Origin: Nocardioides dokdonensis FR1436
GTDB taxonomy: Bacteria; Actinomycetota; Actinomycetes; Propionibacteriales; Nocardioidaceae
DNA length: 64,000 nt
Assembly (NCBI RefSeq): GCF_001653335.1
Contig: NZ_CP015079.1
Span: 620,001 to 684,000, forward strand
Direction of reading: 5' to 3'
The notes under the pieces are model-generated. The model did no database searches. It saw only the letters and a program-made list of their open reading frames with translations, and was not told the DNA's origin. Positions 51,747 through 60,040 of this stretch are shown one piece after another. Made by a program: the position numbers and the translations under genes. Numbering within the stretch: the stretch's first letter is position 1; each line of letters opens with the position of its first letter.

Positions 51747-53381
51747 TCAGGCGGTCGCGAAGCCGCTGTAGCCGTCGTCGGCGAGCGCCTCGCACAGGGC
51801 CCGGTAGTGGCCCACGCCGCCGATGTAGGGCAGGAAGACCCGCGGCTTGCCGGGGATGTTGGCGCCCATGTACCAGGAGTCGGTCTGCGGGTAGAGCGTC
51901 GCGTCGCCGACGTTCTGCACGTGCTGGGTCCACTCCTTCTCCGCCACGCAGTCGGCCTCGATCACCGTCAGACCGGTCTCGGTGGCGTGGGCGAGCAGGC
52001 GGGCGAGCCACTCGACGTGCTGCTCGATCGACACCACCGCGTTGCTCAGGGCCGACGGGCTGCCCGGACCGGTGATCGTGAACATGTTGGGGAACCCGGC
52101 CACGGCGATGCCCAGGTAGGACGAGGGGCCCTCGGCCCACCTCTCGCCCAGGCGCTGCCCCTCCCTGCCGATCGGGTCGATGCCGAGCAGCGGCCCGGTC
52201 ATCGCGTCGTACCCGGTGGCGAAGACGAGGACGTCCAGCTCGTGCTCGCCGGCACTGGTGCGCACACCCCGCTCGGTGATCCGCTCGATCGGGGTCCGCC
52301 GGAGGTTGACCAGCTCCACGTCATCACGGTTGTAGGTCTGGAAGTAGCCCGTGTCGAGGCAGGGCCGCTTGGTGCCGTAGGCGTACCCACGGGGCATCAG
52401 GTCCTCGGCCACCTGCGGGTCGTCGACCATCTCGGCGATCTTGGACCGCACGAAGTCGGCCGCGGTGTCGTTCGCCTCCTGGTTGCGGACCAGGTCGTTG
52501 TAGGCCTGCAGGATCCCGGTGAGGGTGCCCTCGCGCCACCGCTCCTCGTAGGTCGCCAGCCGCTCCTCCTCGGCGACCTCCAGGGCCCCGCGGGTCGGCG
52601 GTTCGAGGAGGATGCCGTACGACGAGCGGCGCACCTGGTCCCGGACCGCCGCGTGGTCCTCGATCAGCCGCCGCACCCCGTCGGGGTCGGGGGCGCCGTT
52701 GAGCGCGGGGAGGCTGAAGTTCGCGGTGCGCTGGAAGACCGTGAGGTGCTCGGCCTGCTCGGCGATCCGCGGGATCGCCTGGATGCCGGAGGACCCGGTG
52801 CCGATCACCCCGACCCGCCGGCCGCTCAGGTCGACCGGCTCGTGCGGCCACCGGCCGGTGTGCAGGACCGGGCCGGCGAAGTCGTCCCGTCCGGGGATGT
52901 CGGGCAGGTTGGTGCTCGAGAGCAGCCCGACCGCCAGGACCAGCCAACGGGCGGAGACGACCGCGCCGTCCTGCGTGGTCACCCGCCACCGGTCGTCCCC
53001 CTCGTCGTACCTGGCCTCGCGGACCCAGGTGTCGAAGGAGATGTCGCGGCGCAGGTCGTAGCGATCGGCCACGTGCTGCAGGTAGGCCAGGATCTCCGGC
53101 TGCCCGGCGTACTTCTCGCTCCATTGCCACTCGCGCGCGAGGTCGGCGTCGAAGGAGTAGCTGTAGTAGATGCTCTCGATGTCGCAGCGGGCTCCGGGGT
53201 AGCGGTTCCAGAACCAGGTGCCTCCCACGTCGGAGGCGCCGTCGACGACGTGCACGTCCAGACCCTGACCGCGCAGCACGTGCAGGGCGTAGAGGCCGGC
53301 GAAGCCGGCGCCGACCACGAGGGCGTCCACGGTGCGCACCGAGGCGTCCGGCTGGGCAGAGGATCGGGCGGTCGTGCTCAT
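51747..53381 (-). CDS. Baeyer-Villiger monooxygenase, canonical fingerprint
   Basis: A 544-residue class B flavoprotein monooxygenase with VVGAGFAGLYALH, GGTWFWNRYPGARCDIES, the intact BVMO fingerprint FAGPVLHTGRWP (FxGxxxHxxxWP) and VGVIGTGSSGIQAIP. It is a homologue of the enzyme at 36223-37821, which lacks the fingerprint His. It converts a cyclic or linear ketone to a lactone or ester with NADPH and oxygen. Its ATG overlaps the esterase stop (ATGA), repeating the esterase-BVMO arrangement of operon A. Confidence 0.9.
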   Translation of the reverse strand: MSTTARSSAQPDASVRTVDALVVGAGFAGLYALHVLRGQGLDVHVVDGASDVGGTWFWNRYPGARCDIESIYYSYSFDADLAREWQWSEKYAGQPEILAYLQHVADRYDLRRDISFDTWVREARYDEGDDRWRVTTQDGAVVSARWLVLAVGLLSSTNLPDIPGRDDFAGPVLHTGRWPHEPVDLSGRRVGVIGTGSSGIQAIPRIAEQAEHLTVFQRTANFSLPALNGAPDPDGVRRLIEDHAAVRDQVRRSSYGILLEPPTRGALEVAEEERLATYEERWREGTLTGILQAYNDLVRNQEANDTAADFVRSKIAEMVDDPQVAEDLMPRGYAYGTKRPCLDTGYFQTYNRDDVELVNLRRTPIERITERGVRTSAGEHELDVLVFATGYDAMTGPLLGIDPIGREGQRLGERWAEGPSSYLGIAVAGFPNMFTITGPGSPSALSNAVVSIEQHVEWLARLLAHATETGLTVIEADCVAEKEWTQHVQNVGDATLYPQTDSWYMGANIPGKPRVFLPYIGGVGHYRALCEALADDGYSGFATA

Positions 53382-54307
53382 CGGGAGTCCTCTCGGAGGT
53401 GGGGGTCGAGCAGGGAGGCCACGTGGGCCACGGCCTCGGCCTGGGCGGGGAGCAGCCCCACCATGGTGAAGAAGCCGTGCATCTGGCCGTCGAACTGGCG
53501 CACGTCGACCGCGACCCCGGCGCTGCGCAGCGCCGCGGCGTAGGCGGCGCCCTCGTCCCGCAGGGCGTCGTGCTGGGCGAGCACGACGATCGCGGGCGGG
53601 AGCCCGGCCAGGTCCTCGGCGCGGGCCGGGGAGACGTCGGGGTCCGGGCGCTGGGCGGGTGCTGCGTACTGGTCCCAGAACCACCGCAGGGTGTCCCTGT
53701 TCAGGGCCAGCTGGTTGGCGGGGTCGGTGTAGGAACCGTTGTCGAAGTCGTGGTCGGTCACGGGGTAGACCAGCACCTGCGCGGCGATCGCCGGACCGCC
53801 GGCGTCGCGGGCCCGGCGGGCGAGGATCGTCGCGAGGTTGGCCCCGGCGCTGTCGCCGGCGAGGACGAGCGGGAGGTCGGCCCCGAGGTCGGCCCGGTGC
53901 TGCTCCACCCAGGCCAGCGCCGCACCCGCGTCCTCGAGCGCCGCCGGCCAGGGGTGCTCGGGGGCCAGCCGGTAGGAGGCCAGCACCACGGCGCACCCGG
54001 TGGCCTCGACGAGCTGGCGCCCCAGCGCCTCGTGCTCGTCGATGCTGCCGACGACCCAGCCACCGCCGTGCAGGTAGAGCAGCACGCCCCGGGGGGTCTC
54101 GGGAGCCAGCACCCGGGCCCGCAGGCTGCCACCGGGGCCGGGGACCACCACGTCGTCGGTGCGCGCAGGCTCCGGCCCGAGGAGGTACATCGTGGCGAGA
54201 CCGGCCATCCGGGCGCGCGCCTCGTCGGGTGGGACCTCGTGCATCGGGGCACCGCCGGCGGCGGCCAGCTGCTGGAGCAGGGCGGTGGTGGCGGCGTCGA
54301 GTGCCAT
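53378..54307 (-). CDS. alpha/beta-hydrolase, HSL-type esterase
   Basis: A 309-residue hormone-sensitive-lipase family esterase. It has HGGGWVVGS (oxyanion hole), GDSAGAN (nucleophile Ser), an Asp in QHDALRDEG and a His in QMHGFF. It is paired by a four-base overlap with the BVMO, as is its paralogue at 37818-38807, and probably hydrolyses that enzyme's ester or lactone. The start is ATG 54307; the open frame upstream runs into the amidohydrolase gene and is not family-like. Confidence 0.87.
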   Translation of the reverse strand: MALDAATTALLQQLAAAGGAPMHEVPPDEARARMAGLATMYLLGPEPARTDDVVVPGPGGSLRARVLAPETPRGVLLYLHGGGWVVGSIDEHEALGRQLVEATGCAVVLASYRLAPEHPWPAALEDAGAALAWVEQHRADLGADLPLVLAGDSAGANLATILARRARDAGGPAIAAQVLVYPVTDHDFDNGSYTDPANQLALNRDTLRWFWDQYAAPAQRPDPDVSPARAEDLAGLPPAIVVLAQHDALRDEGAAYAAALRSAGVAVDVRQFDGQMHGFFTMVGLLPAQAEAVAHVASLLDPHLREDSR

Positions 54308-54344
54308 GGTTCTCCCTCGGTCTCGGTGGGTGGCGGGCTGCGGA

Positions 54345-56075
54345 TCAGCGGCGTGGGTCGGCCTGCCCCCCGCGCACCAACCGACCCGGCAGCTCACCGG
54401 TGGCCTCGCCGTCGACGTAGGTCTCCACACCGGAGACGAAGGTGTGCCGATAGCCGTCGGCGCGCTGCAGCAGCCGTCGACCGCCGGCAGGCAGGTCGTG
54501 GTGGATCTCGGGCTTGTGCAGGCGCAGGCCCTCCAGGTCGATCACGTTGAGGTCCGCCTTGTAGCCGGGCACCAGCAGGCCACGGTCGAGGAAGCCGACC
54601 GCCTCCGCCGTGGCCCTGGCCTGGCGCTGCACGACGAACTCCAGCGGCAGCCGGCCCCGCTCCCGGTCGCGCACCCAGTGCTGGAGCAGCGTGGTGGAGA
54701 AGCTCGCGTCGCAGATCGTGCCGACGTGGGCGCCACCGTCCGAGAGCCCGGGGATGGTGAAGTCGTGGCTCAGCAGCTCCAACGCACCGTCGAGGGAGCC
54801 GTCGACGTAGTTCGTGAACGGCTGGTAGAACATCCCGCGGCCCCCGTCCGAGACGAGGACGTCGTAGATCAGCTCCGCGACGGGCACCCCTGCACGGGCG
54901 GCCCGCCGGGCGATCGTGTCTTCGGGGTCGGGCTCGTAGCTCGGCGGGTCGGTCAGCTCGAACATGACCTCCACCCGGTCCAGGAACCCTCCCCCGATCA
55001 GGTGCGGGGCCTTGATGATGCCGTGCTCGAGGATCTCGCGGCGCAGTGCCGGCTCAGCCATCAGCCGGGCCTGCTCGGCGACGGGCAGGTGCGAGATCCG
55101 CTGGTAGGCGGGGTTGGCCTTGAAGGGGTTGAGGGTGCACTCCAGCCCCATCAGCAGCCCGATGCCGCGCGCCGCCACCTGGCCGCGCAAGCGGTGCCCC
55201 TGGCCGTTGGCCTCCTCCAGGAAGCGCAGCGCCGAGCGGAACCGGTCCGGCGCCGACAGGCTCTGGGCCAGCGAGAAGGACATCGGCCGGCCGGAGGCCT
55301 CCACCATCGAGCGGATCAGGTCGAAGTCGGTCTCGATCGACTCGTCGTCCCAGTCGGTCACCAGCTGCAGGACACCCTTACCGGTCCGCCCGATCGCCGC
55401 GGCGATGGCGCGCAGCTCGTCGCGCCCCGCGGCGTACGACGGCGTCAGCTCGCCCGAGATCGACTTGTGGTTCAGCGTCCGGGAGGTGCTGAAGCCGACC
55501 GCACCGGCCTCGATGGCCTCCACGGCCAGCGTGGCCATCATCGAGATCTCCTCGTCGGTGGCCAGCGTGTGCGCCGCGGCCCGCTCGCCCATCGAGCGCA
55601 CCCGCAGTGCCGCGTGCGGCACCTGGGCCGCGAAGTCCATGTCGTGGGCGCGCTCCTCGAGCGCGTCCAGGTACTCCGGGAACGAGCGCCACGCCCAGGA
55701 CAGCCCCTCGGCCAGCGCGACGCCCGGGATGTCCTCCACGCCCTCCATCAGCTCGATCAGCCGGTCGTGGTCCTCGGGCACCACGGGGGCGAAGCCCACG
55801 CCGCAGTTGCCCATCACGACCGTGGTGACCCCGTGCCAGGACGAGGGCTGCAGGTAGGAGTCCCAGGTGGCCTGCCCGTCGTAGTGGGTGTGCACGTCCA
55901 CGAAACCCGGCGCGACGACCGCGCCGTCCGCGTCCACCTCGCGCGTCGCCGAGCCGGACACCCGGCCCACCTCCGCGACGACGCCGTCGCGCACGGCCAC
56001 GTCGGCGGTGCGGGCCGCTTCCCCGGTGCCGTCCACCACGGTGCCGCCGCGCACGATCAGGTCGAACTCGCTCAT
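54345..56075 (-). CDS. D-aminoacylase-type amidohydrolase
   Basis: A 576-residue amidohydrolase of the N-acyl-D-amino-acid deacylase group. It has the metal motif GFVDVHTHYDG (His62, His64), a C-terminal metal Asp in PGLSDGGAHVG and a closing VPGYKADLNVIDLEG. Such enzymes are often found beside acyl-CoA clusters in actinobacteria, and many do not act on D-amino acids; the substrate here is unknown. It lies 37 bases before the esterase gene and 28 bases after the DUF35 gene in operon B. Confidence 0.83.
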   Translation of the reverse strand: MSEFDLIVRGGTVVDGTGEAARTADVAVRDGVVAEVGRVSGSATREVDADGAVVAPGFVDVHTHYDGQATWDSYLQPSSWHGVTTVVMGNCGVGFAPVVPEDHDRLIELMEGVEDIPGVALAEGLSWAWRSFPEYLDALEERAHDMDFAAQVPHAALRVRSMGERAAAHTLATDEEISMMATLAVEAIEAGAVGFSTSRTLNHKSISGELTPSYAAGRDELRAIAAAIGRTGKGVLQLVTDWDDESIETDFDLIRSMVEASGRPMSFSLAQSLSAPDRFRSALRFLEEANGQGHRLRGQVAARGIGLLMGLECTLNPFKANPAYQRISHLPVAEQARLMAEPALRREILEHGIIKAPHLIGGGFLDRVEVMFELTDPPSYEPDPEDTIARRAARAGVPVAELIYDVLVSDGGRGMFYQPFTNYVDGSLDGALELLSHDFTIPGLSDGGAHVGTICDASFSTTLLQHWVRDRERGRLPLEFVVQRQARATAEAVGFLDRGLLVPGYKADLNVIDLEGLRLHKPEIHHDLPAGGRRLLQRADGYRHTFVSGVETYVDGEATGELPGRLVRGGQADPRR

Positions 56076-56103
56076 GGGTGCCTGCTCTCGTCCACGTCCC
56101 CGG

Positions 56104-56532
56104 CTACCGATCCGTGCTGGGTCGGTAGTGGAGCAGCGTCATCTGGGACTCCGCGTCGTCGTGGAAGACCGGGCTGACCCGCATCCCGATCCGGATGTCG
56201 CCCCGTTCGACGTCGACGAGCTCGGTGCTCACGCGCGGCCCCTCGTCCCACTCGACGACAGCCAGCAGCTGCGGGACCGCGTCCGCCCACGGCGGTGCGG
56301 TCGGCCGCTCCGCGACGGTGAACGTGTAGAGGGTGCCCTCCCCAGAGATCTCCCGCCACTCCAGGTCGTCGGCCAGGGTCCCGGGGGCGAGCAGGCGCGG
56401 GTAGAAGACGTGCCGGCCCAGCGACGGCGAGTACTGGATCTCGATCCGGTGCTCGCGCAGGGCGTCCCAGTAGGGCTGGGAGACGGGCGTCGCCTCGGGG
56501 ACCGGCTTGGACTCGATCGGTTGCTGACTCAT
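56104..56532 (-). CDS. DUF35 OB-fold protein without zinc-ribbon cysteines
   Basis: A 142-residue DUF35 protein: an N-terminal helix (SQPYWDALREHRIEIQ), the place of the rubredoxin-like zinc ribbon (YSPSLGRHVFYPRLLAPG), then an acyl-CoA-binding OB fold (GEGTLYTFTV ... LLAVVEWDEGPRVSTEL). The whole protein has no cysteine, so the four zinc ligands usual in this family are absent. DUF35 partners bind Ltp-type thiolase-like enzymes; the Ltp gene ends one base upstream, so the pair probably forms a complex. It is the eighth gene of operon B. Confidence 0.8.
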   Translation of the reverse strand: MSQQPIESKPVPEATPVSQPYWDALREHRIEIQYSPSLGRHVFYPRLLAPGTLADDLEWREISGEGTLYTFTVAERPTAPPWADAVPQLLAVVEWDEGPRVSTELVDVERGDIRIGMRVSPVFHDDAESQMTLLHYRPSTDR

Positions 56533-56533
56533 C

Positions 56534-57739
56534 TCAGGCTCCCTGGAGCAGGAGGGCGACCTGCTCGCTCATGATGCCGCCGTTACCGGTGACGAAGGCG
56601 GTGTCGCAGTCGGCGACCTGGGCGTCCGCGGCGCGGCCCATGACCTGCCGGGCGGCGTCCACCACGTGGTGTATGCCGCCGGCCATGCCGGCCTGGCCGA
56701 AGGACAGCTGGCCCCCCGCGGTGTTCACCGGGAAGTCGCCGCGGAAGGTCAGGTCGTGGTCGTGGACCCACTGCATGCCGGTGCCCTTGGGACAGAAGCC
56801 GGCGTCCTCCAGGCTCATCAGGACCGTGATCGTGTAGCAGTCGTAGATCGAGGCCATGTCCACGTCGGACCGGTCCAGGCCGGCCATCGTGAAGGCTCGG
56901 TCGGCGGCCCGGGCGATCGGCGTGCGGACCAGGTCCTCGGCGTAGGTCGGGGTCTTGAACGCCAGGTGCTCGCCGAAGCCGGCGATCCGCACCGGGCGGT
57001 GGCGCGACCGACGGGCGAGGGCGGCGTCGGCCACGAGCACCGCTGCACCGCCCTGGACGCGCATCACCACCTCGAGCATGTGGATCGGGTCGGCGATCAC
57101 CGGGCTGGCGAGCACGTCGTCGATGGTCAGGGGCTTGCCGTGGAACACCGCGTCGGGGTGGCTGAGGGCGTTCGTGCGCTGGTCCACCGCGATCTTGGCG
57201 GTGGCCCGCGGGTCGTAGCCGAACTCCGCGGCGTACCGGTTGGCGATCTGGGCGTACGGCGCGTTCTGCCCCACGTTGCCGTAGGGGATCTCGAACTCGG
57301 CCTGGGGCGATCCGTACTTGCCGCTCGACGCGCCGTACCAGAGCGGGTGCGCGGGCGTGGCGGGTGCGCGCTGGGAGCGCGGCAGCATCAAGGACCCCGG
57401 CACCACGCACAGCACGGCCTCGCAGATGCCGAGCTCGACCGCGGCTGCGGCCCGCCAGATCATCCCCGCAGCGGTGGCGCCGCCGAGGTCGACCCGCTCA
57501 CCGAAGTCCAGGGGGATGCCCAGGTACTCCGACAGGGTCGCCGGGGCGAACATCTCCGACTCCTGGATGCCGTGCGTGACCAGCCCGTTGACCGCCGAGG
57601 CCGGCAGCCCGGAGTCCTCGATGACCAGCTTGGCCAGGTGCGCGTACTGGTCGAGGGTGGACCGGGCCGGTCCGCTCTGCTTCTTCTCCGCCGGCAGCTC
57701 AGCGATGCCGACGATCGCGGCCTCGCCCCGCAGCCCCAT
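56534..57739 (-). CDS. Ltp-type thiolase-like protein (lipid-transfer/aldolase class)
   Basis: A 401-residue thiolase-fold protein of the SCP-x/Ltp2 class. It begins GEAAIVGIAELP and carries the C-terminal GGQLSFGQAGMAGGIHHVVD in place of the thiolase GHPxGATG. The position of the thiolase nucleophile reads VDLGGATAAG, with no Cys, so it is not a true thiolase. Ltp2 with a DUF35 partner performs retro-aldol cleavage in steroid side-chain degradation; the adjacent DUF35 gene suggests a similar carbon-carbon cleavage here. Its ATG shares one base with the MaoC gene's stop. Confidence 0.83.
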   Translation of the reverse strand: MGLRGEAAIVGIAELPAEKKQSGPARSTLDQYAHLAKLVIEDSGLPASAVNGLVTHGIQESEMFAPATLSEYLGIPLDFGERVDLGGATAAGMIWRAAAAVELGICEAVLCVVPGSLMLPRSQRAPATPAHPLWYGASSGKYGSPQAEFEIPYGNVGQNAPYAQIANRYAAEFGYDPRATAKIAVDQRTNALSHPDAVFHGKPLTIDDVLASPVIADPIHMLEVVMRVQGGAAVLVADAALARRSRHRPVRIAGFGEHLAFKTPTYAEDLVRTPIARAADRAFTMAGLDRSDVDMASIYDCYTITVLMSLEDAGFCPKGTGMQWVHDHDLTFRGDFPVNTAGGQLSFGQAGMAGGIHHVVDAARQVMGRAADAQVADCDTAFVTGNGGIMSEQVALLLQGA

Positions 57740-58215
57740 CAGGAGCCCGCCGCGGTGCTGGACTGCGCGCGCACGGGCAGCTCGACGGTCGCGGTGCCGG
57801 GCATCAGCACGTCGTCGCCGCGTCGGCCGACGACCTCCAGGTCGACCAGGCCGCGCCCGTCGGCCAGGCGGGTCGCGGTCACCGTGCCCCCGAAGGAGAG
57901 CTCCTCGCCGGGGAAGGCGACGGCCCGGTTCTGGGCCGAGAAGCTCACCAGGCGACCGGCGCCACCGATCCAGTCGGTGACCGCCCGCGCCAGGAGCGCG
58001 GACTGCAGCGGCCCCTGGACGAGCACGTCGTCGTAGCCCTCGCGGTCGCTGGCCCACGACGTGTCGTAGTGGATGCGGTGGCCGTTGTAGGTGGCCGCGC
58101 TGAAGAAGAACATCTGGGTCTGGTCGACCGTCGTGGTCAGGGTGGGGATCGCGTCGCCCACGGCGACGTCCTCGAAGTGCAGCTGCTCGGTGGGCATGCC
58201 CGTCCTCTCGCTCAC
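57739..58215 (-). CDS. MaoC-like hotdog protein
   Basis: A 158-residue single-hotdog MaoC-family protein. FFSAATYNGHRIHYDTSWA carries the hydratase-2-like segment, with Asn/His in place of the usual Asp/His pair, and QGPLQSALLARAVTDW forms the central helix. It overlaps the next MaoC-like gene by four bases (GTGA) and is probably its partner in a heteromeric enoyl-CoA hydratase, as in ChsH1/ChsH2. It starts with GTG 58215. Confidence 0.8.
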   Translation of the reverse strand: MSERTGMPTEQLHFEDVAVGDAIPTLTTTVDQTQMFFFSAATYNGHRIHYDTSWASDREGYDDVLVQGPLQSALLARAVTDWIGGAGRLVSFSAQNRAVAFPGEELSFGGTVTATRLADGRGLVDLEVVGRRGDDVLMPGTATVELPVRAQSSTAAGS

Positions 58216-58712
58216 GGCCGCGCGATCATCGAGGTGGTGGCCTCGGCCACCAGCTCGTCGCGCTGGTTGGTGTACGTCGTGCGCCAGGTGACCAGCACGA
58301 ACGGCCCGGACCGGCCCTGCTTCTGCACGATGGACTCGATGCGGCGCTCCATGGTGATCTCGTCACCGTGGTAGCAGGGGCGGTGGAAGGTGGTGCTCTC
58401 CCCGCCGGCCATCCGTCGCGGGGCGTCGGGGAACGCCAGGCTCCCCGAGACCGCGCCGGAGGAGCCGTCCGCGCGCAGCCCGTCCAGCGGGGTCACCCCG
58501 AGCACGGCGTACTGCACGTAGAGCGGCGGTGCGACCACGTCGTCGTAGCCGTGGGCGCGCGCCACCTCGGCGTCGAACCAGAGCGGGTTGTGGTCCTCGA
58601 CCGAGACCGCCCAGCGCTGCCAGTCGCGGCGGTACACCTCGCCGACCGCGACGGCCGCGACGGTGCCGACGCGTTCTTGCACCTCGGCGGGGATCAGGGA
58701 CTCGACGGTCAT
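58212..58712 (-). CDS. MaoC N-terminal-type hotdog dehydratase subunit
   Basis: A 166-residue FAS1-like/MaoC N-terminal hotdog protein (DHNPLWFDAEVARAHGYDDV ... RPCYHGDEITMERRIESIV). It is of the same type as the gene at 30-581. The ATG at 58712 follows AGAGGAA. Two hotdog genes overlapping by four bases suggest a heterodimeric hydratase acting on the enoyl-CoA made by the operon's acyl-CoA dehydrogenases. Confidence 0.82.
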   Translation of the reverse strand: MTVESLIPAEVQERVGTVAAVAVGEVYRRDWQRWAVSVEDHNPLWFDAEVARAHGYDDVVAPPLYVQYAVLGVTPLDGLRADGSSGAVSGSLAFPDAPRRMAGGESTTFHRPCYHGDEITMERRIESIVQKQGRSGPFVLVTWRTTYTNQRDELVAEATTSMIARP

Positions 58713-58732
58713 GGGTTCCTCTCGGTCGGGGC

Positions 58733-60040
58733 TCATGCCAGCTGGTGGTCGGTGACCAGGCCACGGGCGACGAGGTCGTCGTAGGTCTCCCGGTCGTAGC
58801 CCAGGACGCCCAGGTAGACGTGCTCGTTGTCCTCGCCGAAGCCCGGCAGGGGGCGTCCGTGGGCCAGCTCGACGTCGGCGCTGCGCCAGGGGTGGCCGGG
58901 GTAGCGGTGGGTGCCCACGGACGGGTGGCTGCGCTCCTGCCACCAGCCGCGCTCGGCCAGGTGCGGGTCGTCGAGCACCTGGCGCTCGTCCAGCACCTCG
59001 CCCGCCGGGATGCCGAGGGCCTGCAGGGTGGAGACCACGTCGTCGGCCGTCCGGTCCCGGCACCAGTCGGCCAGCACCTCCCGGATCGCCGCGCTGTGCT
59101 CGCGGCGGGTCGCGCCGTCGGCGTCCGGCGCCGGCAGGCCGGGGGCACCGCCGAGACCGTCGACGGTGTGCAGCGCCGCCCAGTCCCGGTCGTCGCGGAT
59201 GCTCACGGCGACCCAGCGGTCCTCGCCGAGCACCTGCAGGACGTCCTGGACCATCCACGGGTCGGTGTTGCCGAGCACGACAGGGTCGCGGTGGTTGACC
59301 TGGTGGTCGAGGAAGAACTCCCCCACCTCGGCCATCACGGTCTCGGCCTGGGCGAACTCGATGAGCCCACCGACGCCGGTCTCCTCGCGGTCCCACAGGG
59401 CGGCGGACACCGCGAAGGCGAGGCCGGCGGGAGCGGCCTCGTCCATGTGGTAGTTCTCGCCGGCGGAGTCCGGCTCCTCGCCCTCGTAGCCGTCCATCGC
59501 GGCGATGCCGACCAGGCTGTTGAAGTTCGGGCCGTAACCGAGGTAGTCGCTGATCGGGCCGCTCAGCCCGAGCGGCGGCATCCGGGCCACCACCAGGCGC
59601 GGGTTGATCTCGAGCAGGCGCTCGTGGGGGATGCCGAGCTTCTCCAGCACGCCGGCGGAGTTGTTCTCCACCAGCACGTCGCTGACCGCGACCAGGTCCA
59701 GGAAGGCCTGGTGGCCCTCCGGGGCGTCCAGGTTCATGCACGCGGCGAGCTTGTTGCGGGCGTGCCAGTTGAACAGCGCGGAGCGGTCGTACGGGCGGGC
59801 TCCCGGGTCCTTGTCGGGGTAGGTGCCGCCGTGGTAGCCGGTCTTCTCGAAGGACTCCTTCGTCACCGTGGCCGACACCTGGCGGCTGACCCGGTTGTTG
59901 CCCTCGACCCGGATCACCTCCGCGCCCATGTCGCCCAGCAGCGCGGTGGCTCCGGGACCGGACCACACGACGGTCAGGTCGATGACCCGGATGCCGGCCA
60001 GCGGCAGGTCGGAGTCGGTGGGACCCAGGTCGCCGGTCAT
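58733..60040 (-). CDS. class III CoA-transferase (CaiB/BaiF family)
   Basis: A 435-residue family III CoA-transferase. It begins LAGIRVIDLTVVWSGPGATALLGDMGAEVIRVE and has the family segments NPRLVVARMPPLGLSGP and DPHLAERGWW. The enzyme moves CoA from one acid to another through a mixed anhydride on an Asp. It overlaps a second CaiB gene by four bases (ATGA), so the two products may form a heterodimer like the benzylsuccinate CoA-transferase. The start is ATG 60040; the longer open frame is not family-like. Confidence 0.87.
   Translation of the reverse strand: MTGDLGPTDSDLPLAGIRVIDLTVVWSGPGATALLGDMGAEVIRVEGNNRVSRQVSATVTKESFEKTGYHGGTYPDKDPGARPYDRSALFNWHARNKLAACMNLDAPEGHQAFLDLVAVSDVLVENNSAGVLEKLGIPHERLLEINPRLVVARMPPLGLSGPISDYLGYGPNFNSLVGIAAMDGYEGEEPDSAGENYHMDEAAPAGLAFAVSAALWDREETGVGGLIEFAQAETVMAEVGEFFLDHQVNHRDPVVLGNTDPWMVQDVLQVLGEDRWVAVSIRDDRDWAALHTVDGLGGAPGLPAPDADGATRREHSAAIREVLADWCRDRTADDVVSTLQALGIPAGEVLDERQVLDDPHLAERGWWQERSHPSVGTHRYPGHPWRSADVELAHGRPLPGFGEDNEHVYLGVLGYDRETYDDLVARGLVTDHQLA

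Noticed and set aside
49029..53543. A 1,504-codon open frame on the plus strand across the ALDH, ADH and BVMO genes
   Set aside because: Low-complexity Gly/Arg/Val/Asp-rich shadow of high-GC genes. The real genes in other frames have complete family motifs and overlapping starts and stops.
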